Source of the DNA: Sipunculus nudus
Lineage: Eukaryota > Annelida > Sipuncula > Golfingiida > Sipunculidae
Reading direction: 5' to 3'
NCBI GenBank assembly: GCA_026874595.1
Contig: CM049317.1
Coordinates: 16,911,382-16,975,381 of the forward strand
Length of the DNA stretch: 64,000 nt
In this document: in pieces, positions 19,671 to 31,029 of the stretch
Layout: every line of letters starts with the position of its first letter
How positions within the stretch are numbered: the first letter of the stretch is position 1
Notes under the pieces: model-generated
The model's input: only the letters and a program-made list of their open reading frames with translations
The model's database searches: none
What the model was told of the DNA's origin: nothing
Made by a program: the position numbers and the translations under genes

Positions 19671-21735
19671 TCATTCATGGTTAAACGAGCGATCAGGCCC
19701 GCCACAATACTTCTGTAAATGAAATGTATCCGAGCTGAGAAGCTGACGAAGCATATCCATCAATTAGACAAATAACCGAAATAAATGAATGAAGAGTCGG
19801 TAGCAGGCATCTTAAAAATTGAGATAATGAAATAAAAATGAATGAAAAGAGTAGAAAATCGGGACTTTGGAAAAAAGTAACAGGTTGTAGGATATTCCAT
19901 TTACTCTTATTAGATAACCCTTACCCCCGCACTATAAGTGGGCTCAACCATTAATGCCCTAATAATGAATCACAGCCAGTTAATGGGGAGGGTATAGGAT
20001 TCAGTCACGAGTTAGCGGGCCTGGAGGTGCCTAAGGGAGTAGCTGGGGTCCCTACGTATGTTTAAGTAAAGGAAGCCTGTGAAGTCAATGGTGAAATTTA
20101 TGGTAACCGGCCTGTTTTGGCCTGTGAGTAATAAGCATTCTAAATTTTGGAAAAGCTTTTGATCTATTGGTGATGTTTAAATTAAATAAAAATATTCCTG
20201 TGGGTTTTTTTTCTATTACCTGTGGGGAAACCCTACAATGGCGAGCTGTGCCTGACTGCAAAGTAGGCCTATTCAAAGTCCTACATGAGCAAAGTAGATA
20301 GGCAGATAAAATAATGAAGAGTGAAGATAAATGAAGAGCCCCGATCCAGAAGTTACAGATTCCTGGACATAAGGTATGTGAATTTTGTGTTTGTGCGTGT
20401 TGAGTGTCAGAGAGAACAATATACGATAGTATGTATCAGAAATAGCCGTAAGAGGCTTGAGATGTTGAATTGACCGTAATTGACATAATAAATTGGCCTG
20501 TGTGTGTGAGGGGAGCACTGCATTTTGGTTAAATCAGATGAGACCCTCTGCTGGAAGACAAAATGGTTTACCAGCCAAGCGAGAAATACACGGAGCCATT
20601 GTTGTTCATTTCGTCCTGAGTGACAGCTCATCGCCCCGGCAACCATATGAATAGGCCACAGGCTCAAAGTGAATGGCCCCGCACGTGGTTTTCACGGGTT
20701 CCGTGCACACCTTTTCCTTGCAAACGGATACATGGATTCGCAAACTTAGTCGTAATGTCATAATTGAATCGGTCGATGCTGCGAGAACGTAGAGGGAGCA
20801 ATTAAAATTCGACTAATTTTTACTAAGAGTAACCATTTGAGTGCACTTGAAGCGCACTTGAAGCGCATCTATGGGTTGCCTTGGTGAAAGGCTGAGAATA
20901 CACACCGGGGGAATATCATTTCAGTTATAAACCCATAACAAAGCTATCGGCGGAGCCATGATGCCTGTCGAGTGTTTTTTACTGGCATTTGGTTGGCTGC
21001 CAGACTACGACCCACCACCTAGTGTCTAAATGTATCATAAACGGTCAGCTGCTTCTTTAGAAACGCAAGATTTCCGCTGCCTCGGTAGCCCTGCGTGGGC
21101 TTTAATGTTTGTGTTTACTAATAAAATACTTAAAATAAAACGTTATTTCATGTACCGATAAACTTAACTCAGTGCCAGCTCTTATCACTAAAGCCCTGTA
21201 AAGTCCGTATGGTGAATCCCTGATATTTGCATATTTAAGCGTCACAAGGCTCTTTGAGGACCTGACGATTCCCCCGTATTTGCATATCAGGCCGTCACGC
21301 TTCATGTGAGTGGCATCGTTGCTAAGAGAAAGCCAACAGCGGTCCCACAGCTCGTCCCCGCTTGGTAACATTCGCACTGAAATTATGTATTCAGGTAGTC
21401 CACACATGGACCTTGTGTCCTATGATGTACCTCTGCTGAACGATTGTTACGGGTCATGGGCCAAATGTTAGTGCATATTGTAGACACTATCTTAACAACT
21501 TTGTACCGACAGGTCCAGTAAAATTCCTTCAGCCGAGATGACAAAAGCAGATGACAGAAGCAACAAAAAATTTTAAGTCATAACTATTTGATGGACTGGG
21601 CCAGTCAACTGTCTCGGGAGCGTAATTGTGACTTACGTACTGTGTACAACGGTTATGACGTAACGTTTCCATGGTAGGAGTCTTTCTAGGCAGTAGGCTC
21701 TCAAGGCATGCGTGCCGTGGTATTAGAAGGTTATA
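19671..21735. other. Intergenic DNA, no supported gene
   Basis: Unique-looking sequence of slightly higher GC than the surroundings. No conserved protein segment was recognised on either strand. A (T)n run ends it at about 21741-21754. Confidence 0.35.
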
Positions 21736-21779
21736 AGTATTTTTTTTTTTTTTTGGTATTATCCTTCTTGATAGCTTTT

Positions 21780-22140
21780 CATCCCTGGTGAGACCACATC
21801 GGCGAGGCCGAAAGCGCTGGGGCGCCGTGGATGTAATGCATGTCTAGCTGACGGAGTAGCCGACATCCCGGGATGGTGGAAGACTGGTGAGACGCACTCA
21901 AGCACCACAGAACCGCACGGTCGACGCAGGGTTCATCAACGAGACCGAGAGAGGGCGCTCTAGTGTCGCCGGCTCGAGAGTTGAGTTTCGTCAGAGACGA
22001 GAGACGAGAGGTATCGAGATACGGCTGGATCGGGCAGTGACTGGTGAGGACTGAGGCGAATGAGTCCAGCACAGAAGAACTCGCAGTCTAGGTAAAGACG
22101 TCAAAGTGCAGCGGACCGTGAGGGCGCTCCAGGATTCCTA
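21780..22140. other. GC-rich block of unknown origin
   Basis: About 360 bases with clearly higher GC than the flanks, containing GAGACGAGAGACGAGAG and CGGCTCGAGAG-like text. It is followed by TATACTTTTTATTACTTTG sequence. It could be the end of a retroelement or a structured RNA, but no terminal repeats, coding motifs or tRNA boxes were found. A minus-strand open frame of 97 codons (22072-21779) matches nothing I know. Confidence 0.3.
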
Positions 22141-25116
22141 TCGGATCTCGTTAATTTTACTGTTTAGAGTATATACTTTTTATTACTTTGTATTATCTAG
22201 GCTAAACGCATAACAGATACGTTCATGTTATATGCTGGTCTCTGTCATTACTTTGGGCCTTGAGTGAGTGTAAGTGTGCACGAGCACGTGGTTCAGACAG
22301 ACAGACAACGACGCCAAATACTCAGTTTTATGATAATATAATTTGCGCAGGAGTAAAATAAACTGACATCAAGAAGATTTATCTTTCCTGTTGATATTTT
22401 TATCATACACCAGTCAGATAACATATCGTGCTCGTAAATTAATAACTTATGCTCAAGAACTACCTCTCTTTTGCAACTCACTTTGGTAATGGGTTACAAA
22501 GCACAAAGCCCCATCTCACATCTCACCCACCCCACGATCGTTCGTGAAATGAATAATACTCTCTCTCTTAGACATACTAGGTGATTATTTTTCATCCCAA
22601 CTCACCATCTATTGCCAACATCTTGTTATCTCTAACCCATCACTAAACATCTCATGCCAGTACCATATGTCAAGTCCCCCCCCCCCAAGAACTCCTCTCT
22701 TGTGCGTCGGATCTTCTAATGACAACTTTATACTCAATGATTTGCATTAATATAACTGCGTACACTCTTGTTATTGACGACAGACACAAAGGAATTCGTT
22801 GTATATTGATTTATTATCCTTTGAAGAATTAGATTAAAACCAGCCATGGCAGTATGCAGTCTGTGATAGTTCAAAATTCAAAGTTTGTTGTAAGGAAATA
22901 TAGTATTTTAAAAGTTGAACACTGCTTAAGCAAAATAATAAAAAAATCATTGACAAATATGAAGCTTTAGTAACAAATTATTCACCATTTTCATTATACT
23001 CTGCATTTCTGTTTTAAGTAAATTATCGTCACAAATTAAATTATACGGGATCTATACTGTCTGAAATATGACTTGCTACTTCTGTGTGTACATCTCGTAT
23101 GATGCTTTCCACTTGCCCGAGGCTTCGTCCTTTACAGCCACTAGTAGATCCCTACAAGCAGGAAAAAGTATATATTAATATCATGTATGGATCAGTGCTT
23201 TAAGGTGAGGTATTCGACTCGACTGTTTCTTGCTTCACTGTTTCAACATAACCGATGTGCAATAATATAGATACATTGTGAAGGTGAGAAGTTTTCTGGT
23301 AACACTATTCGGTTTTAATAAGAAACTAGTGGTCCATGGGCCATGATGCTCAGCTGAATTCAAGTAATGTTGAACAATAACCAAAATAACTGCCAGAGTG
23401 CACAGAAATCTTGATTTTTGTGAATAGTCCTTTCATCAGTATTCGAACTTGACCCAGCATTACATGAGTTGCATCAGTGGTGTGAGTATGATGACTGTAT
23501 GTATTTTTTTTTACGTTATTGCGTTTACTTCATTTCTGTGATGGAAAGACGGTTCATTTCTATGAAGAGGACATAAGCATGTCTGCTCACACAATGTATT
23601 TTAAGCGTTAAAACAATGATTTTATTGTGTCAGCATACATTTTTTATTGTTCTTTCCATTACACACATGCGTATAAACGTGTTTGGTTATATCCAATCTG
23701 AAATTTGGAGATTATAACAATCATGTTGCGTACTTTAAGTGGGAGGACGCAAATTAGAACTGTTTTAGGATTTTAGTGGTGTAGAATTCGTGTATCAAAT
23801 ACCTTCTTGAGATATATTTTCCACATCATTCTGTGTACAATTTGAGTAACGTCAAGAGTACTCAAGTCATATAGTTTGATCACAATACAGCTTACCCCCT
23901 CTCCCCCTCCCCGCAAAAAAAATGTCTAATGTAGGATTTTCCGAGCTCTTTGGAAATATTTGACATGAGGAAAAACATCTAAAATACTTAGAAAGTTAGA
24001 CTTTCAGAAAGTTTTCATTTTCATATCGATATCTTGTCTCACTGGAAGGCAACAATGTTAGATATATAGGGATTACAGTTAAATTTGTCATTCTTGGAAA
24101 CCCGAGATTGTCCGAGTAAAATTATTAGACAAAGGTTTCATGAAAACGGAAGCTATACAGGTTATAATGGGATAGGCCACATGAATTAAAAGTTTGCCTT
24201 TTATAAAGTAACACCAAAACAATTGAGAGTGCCATACATATGTCCCTTCTGGTATTGGTGGTAATATACACACTGTTTACTCTGTAACACTGCAGGGCAC
24301 GTCCTTATTAGTGGGCTACAATGCAATGTTGTGTAAGGTAGGCATACATGTGCAAGTTTGTTTATGTTAGTCGTGTGCCAGGCATTACGTAGTACGGGAG
24401 CATGAATGATAACATTAAGCAGGATATTAATTAATCTGGCAAGTGTGAGACCACAGGTCCTTACAGGCAGTAACACCGAATCTCATTCTAATCATCTGGA
24501 TTGGTACAAATACTATGTGTGTTACAGTATTACCCGATTAACGAACATAATTACATGTATTCCATATCCGAACATCTCAAGAGACAAGGTTTTTTATAAA
24601 AGAACGTTTGGATGAACGGTCCTGTGTGAAATGAAACCGCGGCATCGATTTCATGAACCAGATAGTATTGAGGTGAGAAAGGTAAGTTTGAGTTTATAGA
24701 TTAATACAAAGATACCAGAATGAAATAGTCTGTGATAAATGCCGTTTGCTAAGAAGAATGAACAAAAAACTTTTAAGGTAATTATTTTATTATATTAAGT
24801 AATAATTATATTATCAAATCCTTTATTCCGATTATTTATCATTGAAATTATTAGTTTTTCTCTTACCGAATGTGTGGATCTCCGCTATGACAGTTTAACC
24901 GCATGATTTTTTTTAACTGGTAATTTTATACAAACTTGAGTCTTCGATAGGTGTGCAGTGGTACTGGTAATATACAAAAAAGTTCAATTTCATAGTCTTT
25001 TTATATAGCTGTCTGAGCCAAAGTAAATTTATACTTTTCTGACATCTTGGCGTTTCAGGTCAAACAAAACGGTAGCAGAAGCAGGCGATGAAAATGCCGA
25101 GGGCGGGTCAACGACT

Positions 25117-25118
<2 letters not shown>
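22141..25118. other. Intergenic DNA with one repeat terminus
   Basis: Mostly AT-rich unique sequence. 23326-23356 (GTGGTCCATGGGCCATGATGC and onward) matches the termini of the element at 2150-4872, so a second, single-ended copy lies here. No gene recognised. Confidence 0.4.

Positions 25119-25181
<63 letters not shown>
25119..25181. repeat. (AT)n microsatellite
   Basis: Uninterrupted TA/AT dinucleotides over about 60 bases. Confidence 0.95.
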
Positions 25182-25183
<2 letters not shown>

Positions 25184-26315
25184 GAATAATTACCTTTACC
25201 TAACGACAAAGTTCAGTAATTGATTTTCACCTGTTAGGCATCTGTAATATATTTCTACGCTAGTAAAAAATCATTTGTGTCCATTCCATTGGAAACGTGT
25301 GTACTTTTTGAAGGTTCATACCACAACATCACCGTATTCCTTAATTCCTTTTGCTAAATCTGATTAAAAAAAAACACGGCAGTATTTATTACAACAATCA
25401 TCTTACAGGTATAACTATATCTTTAGCCAATGAATTAGCTCATTTGGCCCTCCTATGGCTCAGCATATTGATCATACTAATTGCACGTGCTGGACATTAG
25501 ACCCAAGTAATGAATGTAATAGGATACGAGGGCCCAATCCTTATCATGCCTAAGCGCCTTGAGGGGAGAAGGAGACAGCAGTTCATGCATTATTAGTAGA
25601 TATTCAGTCCTGTCCTATTCTCTCTGAAGTTTTATTTTGTGACATGGATGTGCATCTTAGGTAACAGCAACTTCACAATAGATAAATAAATAAATTATAT
25701 TAATATATTTCCCCCAGAACTTTTTACCACTATAACTAAATTATAATTATTCCCCAGAAAATGACTTTTGGCCTGTCGACTATTAAAGGAAACTTAAACT
25801 CATAATATATTTTTACCATAACCAGTAATTTAGACCATATTTGAATTGCCCATATATGATTATTTAAACCCTGTAAAATTTAATGTTGATGAATTTTATC
25901 ATTAATTTGGAAAAGATAAAAAAAATGCATTGCATCCATTGAGCGTTTTTTTTATTTCTCGCTCAGACAAAACGTTTCTCTTGATACCATAGCCGAGTTA
26001 CTGCTTGGCAAGGAATGACTGATTCGTGCATTTTGTTTCTTATATGTAAAATCAGGATACGCGTATATTTGTGACAGGCTCAGGTGTAGACTCCGATAGT
26101 GTACGTGATGCCCAATAGAGGGCACCCAATTTATAGCCTTTTAAGTTCATTTTAGTGTCTATGATGTCCGACAGGGGGCATCACTAGTTAATTAGTCATT
26201 TGCATATATATCCTTATAGGGTTAAGTTCACTTATCTAATATGCACACGTCACACTGCACCTGACATCTGACTCTGCCGCCAAAACGACTTCAATATTCT
26301 CCATTTTTGCGCCAC
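25182..26315. other. Intergenic DNA left of the Gypsy fossil
   Basis: No coding similarity seen. The part from about 26069 (TGTGACAGGCTC) to 26315 has more balanced composition and may be the outer part of a degraded LTR, but I found no matching partner on the far side. Confidence 0.35.
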
Positions 26316-26373
26316 TCCGTCACCAAACTTCGTAATGGCAACACGCCATAACCGTTGTATGTTTATTACTTCA
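26316..26373 (+). repeat. Direct repeat, probable LTR remnant (left)
   Basis: It matches 28685-28742 with about two mismatches over 58 bases, including CACCAAACTTCGTAATGGCA. Similarity stops on both sides. Confidence 0.7.
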
Positions 26374-26511
26374 CAGGTAAGCATTGCCTTCATTGCCTAC
26401 GATAGTCATTACTATATGCGTTCGTAATTTCGTAATTTCGTACAAGGTTACTACAAATATCAATGGTTGTGTGTCAATGGCGTAATTCATTTCATAATTT
26501 TCGGTCTCGTA

Positions 26512-26979
26512 TTATAACACTCTTGATTTCTTTTTGGGTCCTTTTAGTAGAGAATGAAGGGGTTTAGCTATTCTAGCAAAATCTGGTACAAAGCGACGAT
26601 AAAACCCGGCAAAGCCTAGGAATCGTCTCACATCTTGAATTGAGCTTGGTTTTGGCCATTGGCGTAGTACCTCCATTTTGGTGGGATCTGTTTTAATACC
26701 ATCCTTAGACACTACATGCCCTAGATATTTGATCTCATTCTGCACAAAGCAGCATTTTGATGGTTTAAGCTTGAGACCGGCCTCAGATAGGCGTTGAAAA
26801 ACAGAATTTAGCCTTTCAAGGTGTTCACTGAAGGTACTAGAAAACACAATTATATCGTCTAAGTATAGCAAACATTCTCTCAGATGCAAATCCCCCATTA
26901 CACTTTGCATCAACCTTCGGAAGGTCGCAGGTGCATTAACTAAGCCGAAAGGCATGGTTTCAAATTCATAAAACCCCAA
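26512..26979 (-). pseudogene. Ty3/Gypsy reverse transcriptase part (fossil)
   Basis: It shows the RT core motifs of the family: MPFGLVNAPATF, the catalytic YLDD box in LLYLDDIIVFSS, then LKPSKC, YLGHVVS and the thumb/connection segment VRRFLGFAGFYRRF. RT similarity continues on the same strand to about 27170. Closest in style to 412/17.6-like Gypsy elements. Part of the fossil at 26316-28742. Confidence 0.85.
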
Positions 26980-27146
26980 GGGGCCAACGGTGAATGCAGT
27001 TTTAGCTTTATCCTATTCTGCCATTTCGACTTGCCAATAACCGGCCTTCAGGTCTAAGGAAGAGAAATAGTGGGCTCCTAATAGCGAATCTAAAGTATCT
27101 TCGATTCTAGGAAAAGTGTAAGCATCCCGTACAGTATTCTGATTCA

Positions 27147-28526
27147 ATGTCCGGTAATCTATGCAAAACCTCAGAGCCAATGGAGTTACTGTGTATAGAT
27201 TTTCTCAGTCTAGAACCCTCCAGCGGAGGCACCGAAAATATATTAGTAATGACTGATAACTATACCAGATATGCCCAAGCCCTTCCCTGTAAAACAACTA
27301 AAGCGAAAGCAACAGCCAAAATGCTATATGATACCTTCATCAATCATTATGGTTTTCCCATGAAAATTCACAGCGATCAAGGAGCACAATTCGAGTCCCG
27401 AATTATCAAAGAATTATGTAAATTAGCCGGTATAAAAAAGACCCACACAACTCCTTATCATCCCCAGGGGAACCCTGTGGAACGATTCAATAGAACTCTG
27501 CTTAGTATGTTGGGGACATTAGAGCCAGATCAAAAGAAAAACTGGAAAGACCAGGTCGCATCTTTAACCCATGCATACAATTGTACCCGAAATGATGCAA
27601 CGGGTTATTCACCATTTTTTCTTATGTTTGGTCGACACCCACGTCTGCCCATATACATAATTTTGGGACAAACACAGTCTTCTGATACTACATCGTATCA
27701 GACGTACGTGGCTGAATTAAAGAACCGGCTATCTCTTGCTTACGAAACGGCGCAACGTATTGCCACAGCAAACAAGGCTCGACATAAATCATTATATGAT
27801 CGTCGATGCCATAAGACCACTTTAATGCCTGGCGACAAAGTCTTGGTACGAAATGTAGGTCTAAAAGGCAGGCAGAAACTTGCTAACAAGTGGGAAGAAA
27901 CAATTTATAAAGTCCAGGCACAACCAAGGGTTGAGATCCCTGTTTATGTTGTTTCCCCACTTGATGATAATGGACGTCGGAGAACACTCCACAGAAATAT
28001 GTTACTTCCTATTAACAGTTTGCCACTAGATACAAACCCAAGAACAAAATCTCGCCAAACGAAACCCCGTGTTATCAACACCCGTGGTCGCCATATTAGT
28101 ACTAGCACAACTGTTGAGTCTTCTGATGAATCCTCGGATGTCTTAATTCAAATCCCGGATCGTCCGAATCCGCATGATAGTCATGTCATTCAAAACGCCC
28201 GAGAAACTGTTGACTTGAAGGAGGACCAAGGACTGATAGCAACTGCAGATTCTCTAGGTAGCGGTTCAGACGGAAGGAGGCCAGATGCTGCACACTCTGA
28301 TGAAAGTGAAGTTGACCAGGGTCTCGAGATAGGTGTTACACTAGAATCTGCTCCAGAAGAAATTCTATCAGACGTATCCGAACCTATGTCACCATCAGAT
28401 ATCGATGTACCTCAGTTCCACATTCCGGAAATACCACTGGAGCCTGTTTCATCTGAACCAGAACCCAGATCTATTAAGCCTCATATTTGTCTTCACAAGA
28501 GTATCCACTGTACTTTTGTATTATAG
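27147..28526 (+). pseudogene. Ty3/Gypsy integrase part with C-terminal tail (fossil)
   Basis: The integrase core shows the D-D-E pattern: first Asp in LLCIDFLSL, second in KIHSDQGAQFES, Glu in NPVERFNRTL. It is followed by the GYSPFFLMFGRHPRLP segment and a GPY/F-like region (LMPGDKVLVRN, then LANKWEETIYKV). The tail is acidic and serine/proline-rich. The N-terminal zinc-binding part is not visible. Its strand is opposite to the RT part, which marks the rearrangement. Confidence 0.85.
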
Positions 28527-28684
28527 TGCGTTTGTCTAATGACATTTAGACTAATAATACTACTTGTAACCCATTTACATTTGAATATCGTATTTTTTAT
28601 TTCTTAAAATGTCTTTGGATTGGAACTACCACAACATATATATATATATATATATAATTCCATTGTAATAGAAAAAGATGAGAT

Positions 28685-28742
28685 TCCGTCACCAAACTTC
28701 GTAATGGCAACACTCCATAACCGTTGTATATTTATTACTTCA
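28685..28742 (+). repeat. Direct repeat, probable LTR remnant (right)
   Basis: Partner of 26316-26373 in the same orientation, about 160 bases beyond the end of the integrase part. Confidence 0.7.
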
Positions 28743-29640
28743 AAGTAAACCCTTTTCACCACATCAGTCGTTTGTTGTCGTATGATGGAAGAGAGAGGAC
28801 ACTTCCCCTTTTGTTAACCCAGTCGAAGGACTGTTATATATTGATTCAAAAGGAAGATGGTAATGTGATATCCTTTTTGTATTACATTGTTAACAGTATA
28901 CAAATTAGACAAATAACACTCAGAGAGCACACACCTCCTCCAACACCTGTCTCCATATACAGGTCCTCCTAACTGTTATGAACCAACATAACAACATTCC
29001 ACATTACTTTAATTAAGGCTTCATTAAATAGCCGTTAATGAGACAGCAGAATGCCTACTCTGAGGCGACTTAAAACTTTAAACTTTGCAGTTCGGTGTCT
29101 GTTTTGTACCACGAATAACAAGGTAAAAGGAGAAGGCATGTGCATTATCAAGCAAAACCTTAGGTGAATTATGGCCGTTGTATGGTTATGATATATTATA
29201 ACAGAAAACTTAAATACGTAAATATTATCTTGAATGTAACCTATTTATAGTTTTTTTTCAGTAATGAGTGTGATATATTTGCCTTTTATATTATGTGTAT
29301 TTTTATAGTCTGTGTGTATTTTTATATCATATGTGTATACAACTGAAAAGTTAAATGGACCCAGGACCCTATTTAAATCAGCATACTGTGCTGAATGGGC
29401 ATCCTGGTAAAATATCTTTATAATAAATAATAAAACAATAAAACAAAAAAAAAAAAAACCTCTTTCCCCTGTTATGTTCCAGCATCGCACGTGTACCCCG
29501 ACTAATCCTATTGTGCCCCCGAGGACAATAGGATCAGTGTCAGTCATTTACTTGCTCTCCCCGATACGCACAAAGCATAATCTCGTAATCTCGTAAAGTC
29601 TCGGCTTTTCAAACCACGCCGTTAATTAGCCTTATTCTAA
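28743..29640. other. Intergenic DNA right of the Gypsy fossil
   Basis: No recognised coding sequence. It holds an A-rich run (about 29445-29458) and a hairpin, TCCTATTGTGCCCCCGAGG followed by ACAATAGGA (about 29508-29533). Confidence 0.35.
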
Positions 29641-29650
29641 CAACATTCAC

Positions 29651-29678
29651 CTGAGGATCGGGTCGCATCCCGTGAAAC
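29651..29678 (+). ncRNA. Second hammerhead-like core hairpin
   Basis: CTGAGGA (29651-29657), a 4-bp stem CGGG/CCCG with loop TCGCAT (29659-29672), then GAAAC (29674-29678). The order matches the CUGANGA-stem II-GAAA core of hammerhead ribozymes. Stems I and III are not evident. A (T)n run follows at about 29701-29716. It may be the end of a Penelope-like or other retroelement, but no protein part is nearby. Confidence 0.3.
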
Positions 29679-29699
29679 AGTCTGTAGTGTATTTCAGTG

Positions 29700-30986
29700 T
29701 TGTTTTTTTTTTTTTCATAGTTAAATATTATCTTATACATTTTGAAATGTTCATGGCAATGTTTACCTTCGACATTGGATATAACCTCGTTTAACCTTTA
29801 TTTATGAGAGTGCATTAAGCATGTACATCTTAAGCTTGGTACTCCAGAAACCCTGAACGGTAAAATATATTTTATTTTTATGGCTATGGTAGGTTTATTT
29901 ACTTAAGGGTCATGATTATGAACCATATATAGCGATTTTAGTTTTAACATACCATAAAGGTACAAACATGTAACTGAAATAATTATCAATAGGCTAATCC
30001 TAACAAGAACACGTCTGCCATCATGTACGCTGTATACGTATATTCAGGTAAGTAATACACTCTGTTTAAGCTTATAGTTATATACCGCATATATATGCCA
30101 ATTGTTTTTTAATCTCAAACCTAATAAATAATATAAAAACCAATTGATTTCTTAATATCTTCCACAATATATTCCTTGGAGATTTATTTAATTCAGAGGA
30201 AAAACTGAAACATCTGGAAGAGATGTTTATGCGTCTGTTAGCGGGAATTATAGCAACGGCAAAACAGCGAATTCTTTATACCAGCTGTGGTTCCAGATGC
30301 TCTGTCTTAGGGAGAGGGCGAGTGGAAGGAAATCAAAAACAAAATGACCTTTCTCTTCGAAATCCATGATTGCGAAATATTCATTTAGGTAATTTTTATT
30401 GTTTGGGGGTGTGGGCATTGAGGGATCGGCGTCATTACGCATAGAATTACAATAATAATCGCCTTCCTTATTAAATAGCCGGTTATAAACATCACTATAA
30501 AGATAAATATCGGACTTAAATGCACGACTGTTTTGATTAGCGATATGGTACCAGTGGGGTTTCTTTGATTCCCACCAAATGTCTCAGCCAGACTTTTTCT
30601 GTTGCTATAACTTTCTGCTCTCTGCATTTTCAGATTACTGAATGAATCCTTTTTTTCTCTCATTAAATTACTTGAACTTTGTTGCTATGTTTCGATTACA
30701 GTGATGCATTTGATATATTTCACCTTCCACATCTTTACCTTTAAGACCTCCAAATGTTCCCAATTGTCGATTGTGCTAAATGCCGATAACCATTCCTTGT
30801 TAACGTGGCAGCGAGAAAGTTCACACTTAATCAAACACTTTCACCGGTCTTACCGTTACTCATGCCCCTTGCTCCAATTTTGGGGATATATTCGGTGCTG
30901 CGTAGTGTTACCTAAAGCCCGCCTTCGTGAAAATTAAAAAAAAAACTAGTTCCGTCTTAGTGACAACCGATACATAAAATATATAA

Positions 30987-31029
<43 letters not shown>

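Larger units (their letters stand above)
26316..28742. mobile_element. Broken, rearranged Ty3/Gypsy LTR retrotransposon (fossil)
   Basis: Two pol parts of a Ty3/Gypsy (Metaviridae) element lie between 58-bp direct repeats (26316-26373 and 28685-28742) that are probably what remains of its LTRs. A reverse-transcriptase part reads on the minus strand and an integrase part on the plus strand, so the interior has been rearranged. Gag, protease and most of RNase H are not visible. The element is broken by at least one large rearrangement and several smaller lesions, and cannot be an active copy. The fairly well kept protein motifs suggest moderate age. Confidence 0.85.
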
